Below are positions 26,506 through 34,242 of a stretch of DNA of 64,000 nucleotides, one piece after another. The DNA lies in assembly GCA_964633285.1 (NCBI GenBank), contig CAZWGA010000026.1:1-64000 (forward strand), in the 5' to 3' direction. Made by a program: the position numbers and the translations under genes. Position 1 is the first letter of the stretch, and every line of letters begins with the position of its first letter. The notes below the pieces were generated by a model, which was not told the origin of the DNA, ran no database searches, and saw only the letters and a program-made list of their open reading frames with translations. The DNA is from 20CM-2-55-15 sp964633285 (GTDB lineage Bacteria; Acidobacteriota; Terriglobia; 20CM-2-55-15).

Positions 26506-28125
26506 ATGAAGAGAACAATCTTTTTCGCAATCATTTGTTTGATGCCGGTCACCATGGCCTTCGCTCAGCGCGGCGGACAGGAGTGGGCGACGAGTAACGC
26601 GGATGCACAGCGGTCGTCGTGGATTCGAACGGACCCGAAGACATCCCGGGCCAGCATGCAGAAACCGGGATTTCAATTCTTATGGAAAGTGAAACTCGAC
26701 AACGAAGCGAAGCAACTGAACTCGCTGGCGCAGCCCGTCATGATGGATCGACTCATCGGCTATCGTGGATTCAAGTCCCTGGCTTTTATCGGCGGCAGTT
26801 CCGACGCGCTCTACGCGATTGATTACGATTTCGGTTCCCTTTACTGGAAAACCGGTTTCAAAAACGCTTCAGCTTCCCGGCCCGGTAGCTCTCTCGCCTG
26901 CCCCGGAGGTTTGACTGCCGCTGCCACTCGCGCCGTTAATCTCCTCCCACCCGCGCAGGGCCGTGGTGGCGGCGGCGGGGGCAATCGAATCAGTTCGGCT
27001 CGCGCAAGAGTCGGCGAACCGGATCAGGGATTCCCGGACATCTTCGACCGGCCAGTTGCGGCGCCCGCTGACGGTGGCCGTGGAGGCCGCGGCGGCGGGG
27101 GTGGAGGAGGGGGTGGCGGAAGAGGCGGCGGTGCGGACGGTTTCAATCCCGGCGGCTCTGTCTTTGTCCTTTCGAGTGACGGCATGCTGCATCAACTCAG
27201 CGTTCAGACTGGAAAAGATATCGGGATGACGCCGAAACAATTTGTACCGGCGAATGCAAATGCTTCCGCTTTGATTCTTGCCGACGGTGTGCTTTACACA
27301 TCGACATCGAACGACTGTGGCGGCGCTGCGAACGGCGTCTGGGCAATGGATGTAGCCAGCCCGGACAAGCCCGTGACCAGTTGGAAAGCGAGCGGACCCG
27401 GTATCGCAAGTTTTACCGGCCCGACGCTCGGTACGGATGGAACGGTATACGTGGCGGCAGGAGACTCGGTCTTCGCGCTCGAGCCCCGGACGTTGAAACA
27501 GCGCGATTCCTTCACTCAACAAAAAGCGAACTTCACCGCGGCGCCGCTCGTTTTTCAACATAACGGCAAAGATTTGGTTGCGGCTGCCGGAAAGGATGGC
27601 CGTCTGTACATCCTGAACAGTACATCGTTGGGTGGCGCGAATCATCAGACACCGCTCTCATCGATGCCAGTCGCCACAAACCTGGCGGCCGACTTTGCGC
27701 CGGCTGCGCTTGCAAGCTGGCAGGATGAAAGTGGAACGCGATGGATTCTGGCGCCCACGAATGCTTCGATTGCAGCGTTCAAAGTTGTGGAACAAAACGG
27801 TGTCCCCATGCTTCAACAAGGCTGGGTTTCGCGCGAAATGACAGCGCCGTTGCCTCCTATCATTATTAATGGCGTGGTATTCGCATTATCGAGCGGCGAA
27901 TATCGATCGGGCGCCTCTGCGATGACCGCGGCACAACGCGCTCAAAGGTCGAAGCCCGCCGTCCTGTATGCGCTCGATGCGTCTACAGGTAAAGAGTTCT
28001 GGAACAGCGGCAACGCGATAACATCGTTTGCCAATGGCGGCGGCCTGTCCGGCGGCTTCGGCGAAGTGTTCGTGACGACTTACGACAGCACGTTTTACGC
28101 GTTTGGGTTCCCGATCGAGAAGTAG
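26506..28125 (+). CDS. Exported PQQ-like beta-propeller protein with Gly-rich inserts
   Basis: This 539-residue protein has a ribosome binding site AGGAG at 26495-26499 and a Sec signal peptide ending in MAFAQ. The N-terminal part (QEWATSNADAQRSSWIRTD) and blades such as IGGSSDALYAIDYDFGSLYWK and LYALDASTGKEFWNSGN are homologous to the preceding gene. Two Gly/Arg-rich tracts are inserted at about residues 150-160 and 187-212, the second with ten consecutive glycines. The role is unknown; co-expression with the rhamnose genes is likely because rhaEW starts 5 nt after its stop. Confidence 0.78.
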   Translation: MKRTIFFAIICLMPVTMAFAQRGGQEWATSNADAQRSSWIRTDPKTSRASMQKPGFQFLWKVKLDNEAKQLNSLAQPVMMDRLIGYRGFKSLAFIGGSSDALYAIDYDFGSLYWKTGFKNASASRPGSSLACPGGLTAAATRAVNLLPPAQGRGGGGGGNRISSARARVGEPDQGFPDIFDRPVAAPADGGRGGRGGGGGGGGGGRGGGADGFNPGGSVFVLSSDGMLHQLSVQTGKDIGMTPKQFVPANANASALILADGVLYTSTSNDCGGAANGVWAMDVASPDKPVTSWKASGPGIASFTGPTLGTDGTVYVAAGDSVFALEPRTLKQRDSFTQQKANFTAAPLVFQHNGKDLVAAAGKDGRLYILNSTSLGGANHQTPLSSMPVATNLAADFAPAALASWQDESGTRWILAPTNASIAAFKVVEQNGVPMLQQGWVSREMTAPLPPIIINGVVFALSSGEYRSGASAMTAAQRAQRSKPAVLYALDASTGKEFWNSGNAITSFANGGGLSGGFGEVFVTTYDSTFYAFGFPIEK

Positions 28126-28130
28126 AGGAA

Positions 28131-30323
28131 ATGAGCGCAGAGCAGAAACAACTCATACACGTTCGTTATCTGTGGCGTGATGAAGAAGCCGATTCGCTTC
28201 AGGGCATCGATCGTCTGGTTTATCGATCCAACAAGCTCGGCGAGGATCTGACTCTCACCAACACAGGCGGCGGCAACACTTCCTCAAAACTCATCGAACG
28301 CGATCCGCTCACCGGCGAAGAGGTCGAAGTGTTGTGGATCAAAGGATCGGGTGGCGACCTTCGGACCGCGAAGGCCGGGAGTTTTGCGTCGCTTTATCTC
28401 GACAAGGTTCGCGCGATGAAGCCGCTGTATCTGAATCATCCGACCCGCGGCCCGAAGACCGAAATTGAAGACAGTATGTACCCGATGTACAGCCACTGCG
28501 TCTTCAACCTGAATCCGAGAGCATGTTCCATCGATACGCCGCTTCACACGTTTGTTCCCCACAGACACGTCGATCATCTTCATCCGAATGCGGTGATCGC
28601 GATTGCCGCGTCGGTAAATCAGGAACGCCTCTGCAAAACAATCTATGGCGATGAACTCATCTACGTCCCGTGGCAGCGGCCGGGCTTCGACATCGGGCTT
28701 CTGATTGAATCACGGATTCAAAACAATCCGAAAGCGCGCGGTGTTTTGCTCGGTCATCACGGGATGAGCTCATGGAGCAACGACGACAAGACCTGCTATG
28801 AAACGGCGTTGGAAATCATCGATCAGGCTGCCCGATACATTGAAGAACACGATCGCGGCGCCCGGACCTTTGGTGGACAAAAACATGCGGCACTATCCGA
28901 ACGGGACAGGCGGCGGTTCATTGTGGAGATTCTTCCCTTCCTGCGCGGCCAATTATCGGTCTCAGGGCGGTCCGTTGCGACCGTTCAGGACGATGATCCC
29001 ATGCTTCGGTTTGTAAACAGTCAGGATGGGCCGCGCCTCGCCGAACTCGGCACATCATGTCCGGATCATTTCTTGCGCACGAAAATCAAGCCGCTGTTCG
29101 TGGATTGGAATCCGGAAAAAGGTGACCTCGACGCGCTGCGATCCGCTCTGACAGCGGGTGTGTTTCAGTATCGCAAGGACTACGAAAGCTATTACAACCG
29201 CCACAAAAGACCGGATTCGCCCCCGATGCGGGATTCCAATCCAACTGTTGTTCTGATTCCGGGGCTCGGCATGCTGGCATGGGGCAGGAACAAGAGTGAG
29301 TCGCGGGTCACCGCCGAGTTCTACAACTGCGCGATCGAGGTCATGCGGGGAGCGGAAGCCATCGACAAATATGAGGCAATGGATCCGCAGGAGGCTTTCG
29401 ACATCGAGTACTGGTCTCTGGAAGACGCGAAGCTCCGCCGCCAGCCGGCGGAGAAGGAACTGGAACGGCAGGTCGTCGCCGTCGTCGGGGCGGGATCCGG
29501 CATCGGCAAAGCAACGGCTCATCGTCTTGCGAAGGAAGGCGCGCATGTTGTTTGCGCCGATCTCGATGAGGCGGCTGCAAAGCGGACCGCCGCTGAAGTT
29601 ATTTCAACACGCGGAGAGGGAATCGGCATTGCCGGGACAGGCATCAGCAATTGTGGTCCTGCGATCGGGCTTGCGTGCGATTTGACCGACAGAGCCAGTG
29701 TCGCCCGATTGCTCGATGAAGCTGTGCTTGCCTATGGCGGTATTGATTCCGTCGTCATTACGGCCGGAGTTATTTTTTCGCCGGACAAAACCGGCCGGAT
29801 CGAAGACAAGCAATGGGATCGCACGTTTGCTCTCAACGTAACAGGCGCCTATCTGGTCGCGGATGAAGCTCACCGGATTTTTCTTCAGCAGAATCTGCCG
29901 GCGAGCATCGTTATGACGACGAGCGCCAATGCTGTGGTGGCCAAGAAGGGAAGTCTTGCATACGATGCGAGCAAAGCTGCGGCGAATCACCTTGTTCGCG
30001 AGTTGGCCGTGCAGATGGCGCCGCTTGTTCGCGTCAATGCTGTTGCGCCGGCGACCGTCATTAAAGGAAGCGCGATGTTCCCCCGCGACCGCGTCATCGC
30101 CACACTGCAAAAGTACGTCATTCCTTTTAATGAGAATGAATCGACGGAAGCATTGCGCGATAAACTCGCGGATTTTTACGCGAAGCGAACACTCCTGCAG
30201 GCATCGATCGAGCCCGGTGATCAGGCCGAGGCCATTTTTCTCCTCATCTCGAATCGATTGCCGAAAACGACAGGCCACATCGTGCCCGTCGATGGCGGAT
30301 TACAGGACGGTTTCCTGAGGTGA
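28131..30323 (+). CDS. rhaEW: Bifunctional L-rhamnulose-1-phosphate aldolase / L-lactaldehyde dehydrogenase
   Basis: This 730-residue two-domain enzyme cleaves L-rhamnulose-1-phosphate to dihydroxyacetone phosphate and L-lactaldehyde, then oxidises the aldehyde. The N-terminal class II aldolase domain (about 20-400) carries the metal-binding cluster HTFVPHRHVDHLHPNAV near residue 143 and LLGHHGMSSW near 206. The C-terminal short-chain dehydrogenase domain (about 443-730) has VVGAGSGIGKAT for the cofactor and YDASK with the catalytic Tyr near residue 609. The aldolase-SDR fusion is the RhaEW arrangement established for many bacteria lacking RhaD. It is directly followed by rhaI and rhaB. Confidence 0.93.
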   Translation: MSAEQKQLIHVRYLWRDEEADSLQGIDRLVYRSNKLGEDLTLTNTGGGNTSSKLIERDPLTGEEVEVLWIKGSGGDLRTAKAGSFASLYLDKVRAMKPLYLNHPTRGPKTEIEDSMYPMYSHCVFNLNPRACSIDTPLHTFVPHRHVDHLHPNAVIAIAASVNQERLCKTIYGDELIYVPWQRPGFDIGLLIESRIQNNPKARGVLLGHHGMSSWSNDDKTCYETALEIIDQAARYIEEHDRGARTFGGQKHAALSERDRRRFIVEILPFLRGQLSVSGRSVATVQDDDPMLRFVNSQDGPRLAELGTSCPDHFLRTKIKPLFVDWNPEKGDLDALRSALTAGVFQYRKDYESYYNRHKRPDSPPMRDSNPTVVLIPGLGMLAWGRNKSESRVTAEFYNCAIEVMRGAEAIDKYEAMDPQEAFDIEYWSLEDAKLRRQPAEKELERQVVAVVGAGSGIGKATAHRLAKEGAHVVCADLDEAAAKRTAAEVISTRGEGIGIAGTGISNCGPAIGLACDLTDRASVARLLDEAVLAYGGIDSVVITAGVIFSPDKTGRIEDKQWDRTFALNVTGAYLVADEAHRIFLQQNLPASIVMTTSANAVVAKKGSLAYDASKAAANHLVRELAVQMAPLVRVNAVAPATVIKGSAMFPRDRVIATLQKYVIPFNENESTEALRDKLADFYAKRTLLQASIEPGDQAEAIFLLISNRLPKTTGHIVPVDGGLQDGFLR

Positions 30324-30329
30324 ACGACG

Positions 30330-31625
30330 ATGGCCCATTTTGAAATCAGCGATGCATTCATCGCCGAACACAATGCGACGGCGAAAGAAGGCCTCGCGGA
30401 AGACTACGGCCACCTCGCAAATCAACTGCATCGGAAGAATGTCGACATCGAAAACCTGACCGCAAAGGCGCAGTCGTTAAGCGTCGCCATTCCGTCTTGG
30501 GGAGTTGGAACGGGCGGAACACGCTTCGCGCGGTTTCCGATGCCGGGTGAGCCGCGCGATGTTTACGAAAAACTCGCGGATTGCGCCACAGTCTTCAAAC
30601 TGGCCCGCACAACGCCTTCCGTTTCGCTGCATATTCCCTGGGACAAGCCCGGCGATCCTTCCGCGCTGCGGCGGTTCGCGCGCGAACTCGGTCTTCATTT
30701 CGATGCGATGAATTCCAACACATTCCAGGATCCGCCGGATCCAGGGCACTCTTACAAATTCGGAAGCCTTACACATCCGGATGCCGCGGTGCGGCGTCAG
30801 GCTGTTGAGCACAACATCGAATGCATCGAGATCGGAAAGGTTCTGGGTTCAAAGGCGCTCACGGTGTGGATCGCGGACGGCGGCAATTTCCCGGGCCAGC
30901 TTCATTCGCGGCGCGCATTGGACCGTTATCTGGAGAGCATGCACGTCATCTACAAGGCGCTTCCCGATAATTGGCGCGTTTTTCTCGAGCACAAATTGTA
31001 CGAGCCGGCTTTTTATTCGACCGTCATCAACGATTGGGGAACCAGCTATTATTGTGCGCGCGAACTCGGCCCGAAGGCGCTGTGTCTTGTGGATCTCGGC
31101 CATCATGCGCCGAACGTCAACATCGAGATGATTGTGGCGCGGCTGATTCAATTCGGCAAACTTGCGGGGTTTCATTTCAATGACAGCAAGTATGGCGATG
31201 ATGATCTGGATGCCGGCTCGATCAAACCCTTTCAACTGTTTTTGATTTTCAACGAACTCGTCGATGCGGAGCTCTGCAGCGTTCCGTATTTTGATCCCGC
31301 GTACATGCTGGATCAATCTCACAATGTCACCGACCCGATCGAGTCCCTGATGATGAGCGCTGTCGAGCTCACGCGCGCTTATGTTCAGGCGCACCTCGTC
31401 GACCGGCAGGCGCTGACCGAAGCTCAGGAAAAGTGTGATCCGTTGCAGGCCCTGGCTGTTTTAAAGGATGCCTTCACGACCGACGTTCGGCCCATCCTTG
31501 CTACAGCGCGCGAGCGCAGCGGTGGCGCCATTAATCCCTTGGAGGCATACCGCTCGAGTGGATACCGGCAAAAAAAAGGCGTAGAGCGTCCCGCTGGAAA
31601 TCAGGTCTCGGCAGGAATTGTTTGA
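30330..31625 (+). CDS. rhaI: L-rhamnose isomerase (RhaI type)
   Basis: This 431-residue protein interconverts L-rhamnose and L-rhamnulose. It resembles the Pseudomonas stutzeri-type isomerase (RhaI) rather than E. coli RhaA. Metal-site strands include WRVFLEHKLYEPAFY near residue 216, ALCLVDLGHHAPNVNIEM near 252 and GFHFNDSKYGDDDLDAGS near 282, and the early SLHIPWDKPGD is characteristic. No signal peptide. It lies 6 nt after rhaEW and 3 nt before rhaB, so the three are one translational block. Confidence 0.93.
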   Translation: MAHFEISDAFIAEHNATAKEGLAEDYGHLANQLHRKNVDIENLTAKAQSLSVAIPSWGVGTGGTRFARFPMPGEPRDVYEKLADCATVFKLARTTPSVSLHIPWDKPGDPSALRRFARELGLHFDAMNSNTFQDPPDPGHSYKFGSLTHPDAAVRRQAVEHNIECIEIGKVLGSKALTVWIADGGNFPGQLHSRRALDRYLESMHVIYKALPDNWRVFLEHKLYEPAFYSTVINDWGTSYYCARELGPKALCLVDLGHHAPNVNIEMIVARLIQFGKLAGFHFNDSKYGDDDLDAGSIKPFQLFLIFNELVDAELCSVPYFDPAYMLDQSHNVTDPIESLMMSAVELTRAYVQAHLVDRQALTEAQEKCDPLQALAVLKDAFTTDVRPILATARERSGGAINPLEAYRSSGYRQKKGVERPAGNQVSAGIV

Positions 31626-31628
31626 TAG

Positions 31629-33155
31629 ATGAACGAGCCACTTTACATTGCGGTTGATCTGGGCGCCGGCAGCGGCCGGGTTTTCATCGCAGGAATGTCG
31701 CCGTCGGAGCTGTTACTGGAAGAGGTGCACCGGTTCCGATATTCGCCGATTAACGGCGACGGCCATCTGCGATGGGACAGTACGCGAATCTGGCGCGAAG
31801 TTCAGGCGGGACTGGCAAAGGCGGGCAAGCGGGCCCGGAAATTGGGACGGCCGATATCGAGCATCGGTGTTGATGGCTGGGGCACGGACTATGCGTTGAT
31901 CGATGCGAAGGGCAGGCTTTGCGAAGATCCTTACTGCTATCGCGACAGCCGGACCCGGAACACGATGGACAAAGTCTTCGAACAGGTTTCTCGCGATGAG
32001 ATCTTCAGCCGTACAGGCATTCAGTTTCTCGTTTTCAACACGATGTTTCAACTCCATGCTCACGTGGAAGCGGGTCTTCCGAAAAACGCATCGCGCCTGC
32101 TCCTGATTCCCGACCTGATTCATTTCCTGCTTTCGGGACGCGCGGCCACGGAATACACCAATGCCACAACGACTCAGATGCTGAATGCCCAAACCGGAGA
32201 ATGGGACGATGAACTGCTGGCCTCGTTGAATCTTCCTCATCATCTGCTCACGAGCGAGATCATTCCTGCCGGCACGGATCTGGGTCCGCTCAAGACATCG
32301 ATGAGAAGGGAAACAGGGCTCGGCGCCGTTCGCATCGTTGCGCCTGCAACGCACGATACGGCCAGCGCGGTGGCCGGCACGCCGCTTGAAAGCGGATTTG
32401 CCTTCGTTTCTTCCGGTACATGGTCGCTGGTTGGCGTGGAGCGCGAGGCTCCGCTGATTAACAGCCTGGTCAGCCGCCGCAATTTCACGAATGAGGGCGG
32501 GGCATTCGGGACAATCCGATTTCTGAAGAATGTGATGGGCCTCTGGATTCTCGAATCGTGCCGCAAGGAGTGGACGCATCAGGGCATCGATGCGGGCTAT
32601 GAAGAGCTTATCGGGGAAGCTTCATCGTTAACCGAAACACCGTGCCTGATCTTTCCCGATGATCTCCGGTTTTTCAGCCCGCCGAGCATGCTGAAGGCTT
32701 TGTCGGAGCACGTCGCCGAGAGCGGCCAGCGCATTCCGTCGACGCCTGCTTCGTGGACGAAAGCGATTCTGGATTCGCTCGCTCTTCGTTACGCGTCCGT
32801 TCTGAATGACATTCAATCGTTAACCGGCGAGAGGATTTGCGGTGTGCATATCGTCGGAGGCGGAAGCAGGAACGAATATCTGAATCAGATGACTGCGAAT
32901 GTCACGGGCTTGCCCGTGTTTGCGGGTCCCATCGAAGCTACGGTGACGGGAAATGTCCTGGTTCAGGCGATTGCCCAGCGGCGCTTCCAATCGTTGCCGG
33001 ATGGCCGGGCCCACATTGCCCGGAATGTACAACTCAAGAAATTCGTTCCCCTCAAAACATCCGCAAGCGAGCAGGCATCGCGCAATTATGCCGCCCTTGA
33101 GGCCCGCTGGATCGAAGACGAGGCCGGCGTGCTCGTTCACGACATATCCCACTGA
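31629..33155 (+). CDS. rhaB: Rhamnulokinase (FGGY family)
   Basis: This 508-residue kinase phosphorylates L-rhamnulose at O1. Actin-like ATPase-fold motifs are DLGAGSGRVFIAG at residue 9 (phosphate 1), GVDGWGTDYALID near 79, FVSSGTWSLVGVE near 259 and GVHIVGGGSRNEYLNQM near 405 (adenosine). The length is close to E. coli RhaB. It completes the isomerase-kinase-aldolase route. The gene ends at a short dyad (33153-33172) facing the convergent TPR gene. Confidence 0.94.
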   Translation: MNEPLYIAVDLGAGSGRVFIAGMSPSELLLEEVHRFRYSPINGDGHLRWDSTRIWREVQAGLAKAGKRARKLGRPISSIGVDGWGTDYALIDAKGRLCEDPYCYRDSRTRNTMDKVFEQVSRDEIFSRTGIQFLVFNTMFQLHAHVEAGLPKNASRLLLIPDLIHFLLSGRAATEYTNATTTQMLNAQTGEWDDELLASLNLPHHLLTSEIIPAGTDLGPLKTSMRRETGLGAVRIVAPATHDTASAVAGTPLESGFAFVSSGTWSLVGVEREAPLINSLVSRRNFTNEGGAFGTIRFLKNVMGLWILESCRKEWTHQGIDAGYEELIGEASSLTETPCLIFPDDLRFFSPPSMLKALSEHVAESGQRIPSTPASWTKAILDSLALRYASVLNDIQSLTGERICGVHIVGGGSRNEYLNQMTANVTGLPVFAGPIEATVTGNVLVQAIAQRRFQSLPDGRAHIARNVQLKKFVPLKTSASEQASRNYAALEARWIEDEAGVLVHDISH

Positions 33156-33172
33156 AACCCACTGGTGTTTCA
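33153..33172. terminator. Weak dyad between convergent rhaB and TPR gene
   Basis: TGAAAC and GTTTCA are separated by 8 nt. The left arm contains the rhaB stop codon. The stem is short and lacks a T tract, so termination activity is only suggested by the convergent position. Confidence 0.25.
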
Positions 33173-33187
33173 CTGCGACAGGCCGGA

Positions 33188-34240
33188 CTATTTTTTCAAC
33201 TGAGCCCTGGCTGCTTCGATAAGTTGTTTCGCGGTTTCGGCATCGGGTCCCGCAGGATTCAATTGAAGAAATTTTTCCAGCGATGAGACTGCCTGCGGCA
33301 TCGTGGTTACCGATCCAAAGTACGCGACGCCGAGTTGGAAATAGGGTTTTGCATAGTTGGCATCGAACCGGACCGCCGAGCTAAAAGCCTCGACGGCTTC
33401 CTTCGATTTGCCGCGATTCATCAGAACGACGCCTAAATTGTAATAACCCTGCGCGCCAACCGATGGATTGAGCCTGGCGGCCTCTTGAAGAGGCGTCATC
33501 GATTCATCGAATTTCCCGGCATCGGCGAGTGCTGAGGCCAACTCGGCATGAAGGCCCGCATCATCCGGTTTCAATTCGATAGCCTTGCGATATGCGGCCG
33601 CTGACTCTTCGTATTTCTTCACTTTTGCGAATGCAAGTCCGAGATTTTGAAAAACTCCGGGTTGAGCCGGATCTTTTTCGGCGGCGGCGGTGAACTGTTG
33701 AAGCGCTTCTTCAAAATTGTTTGCCTTCAACGCTGCGAGACCCGCGGAAAATAACGCTCGCATCTCCGCATCCGTTTTTTTCTCGGCGGCTTTGGTTTTA
33801 CCGTCGTCCTTGGATCCTACAGCGGCCGCGGTGGCGGGTGCGGCGCCGGCTGGAGGCGTTGCCGGGGCCGATCGCAAATCGAAATTGACCGATACATCGA
33901 GGCCGGAAGCGACATAGATGGCGTCACCGGCAGTCGTGCCCTTCGCCATCACGGCCTTTCCGGTCACAACCACGGTGACCTTGTATTGACCCGCATACAG
34001 TCCGGAAATGGAATAGATACCGTTCTTGTTCGTTTTGGCGTCGTCGATTCGATGCGATGTGATGTGTTCGATCTGAACAACGGCGCCCTGCAGCGGTTTG
34101 CCTTCCCGATCGAGAATTCTTCCGTGAATGGATCCTTCGCCGAACTGTCCATATGCGGACGCGCAGAGCGCGACTGCAGTGATGAAGAGGAGGATCCCGT
34201 TACGATCCGGTCTGAGTTTCTGGAATTCAAACGCAGTCAT
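33188..34240 (-). CDS. Exported TPR protein with carboxypeptidase-regulatory-like domain
   Basis: This 350-residue protein has a signal peptide (FITAVALCASAYGQ) followed by a CarboxypepD_reg-like beta-sandwich (GSIHGRILDREGKPLQGAVV, SGLYAGQYKVTVVVTG, residues of about 30-105). A linker rich in Ala, Pro and Lys follows, then about five TPR units (about 165-345; for example AAYRKAIELKPDDAGLHAEL and GYYNLGVVLMNRGKSKEA). The ATG at 34240 is 2 nt after the receptor stop (TGA 34245-34243) and has no clear Shine-Dalgarno, so it probably relies on translational coupling. It may be a periplasmic scaffold for the receptor; function unknown. Confidence 0.8.
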   Translation of the reverse strand: MTAFEFQKLRPDRNGILLFITAVALCASAYGQFGEGSIHGRILDREGKPLQGAVVQIEHITSHRIDDAKTNKNGIYSISGLYAGQYKVTVVVTGKAVMAKGTTAGDAIYVASGLDVSVNFDLRSAPATPPAGAAPATAAAVGSKDDGKTKAAEKKTDAEMRALFSAGLAALKANNFEEALQQFTAAAEKDPAQPGVFQNLGLAFAKVKKYEESAAAYRKAIELKPDDAGLHAELASALADAGKFDESMTPLQEAARLNPSVGAQGYYNLGVVLMNRGKSKEAVEAFSSAVRFDANYAKPYFQLGVAYFGSVTTMPQAVSSLEKFLQLNPAGPDAETAKQLIEAARAQLKK

Positions 34241-34242
34241 AT

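Noticed and set aside
33153..33172. Strong intrinsic terminator after rhaB
   Set aside because: The stem is only 6 bp with no T tract; kept only as a low-confidence dyad.
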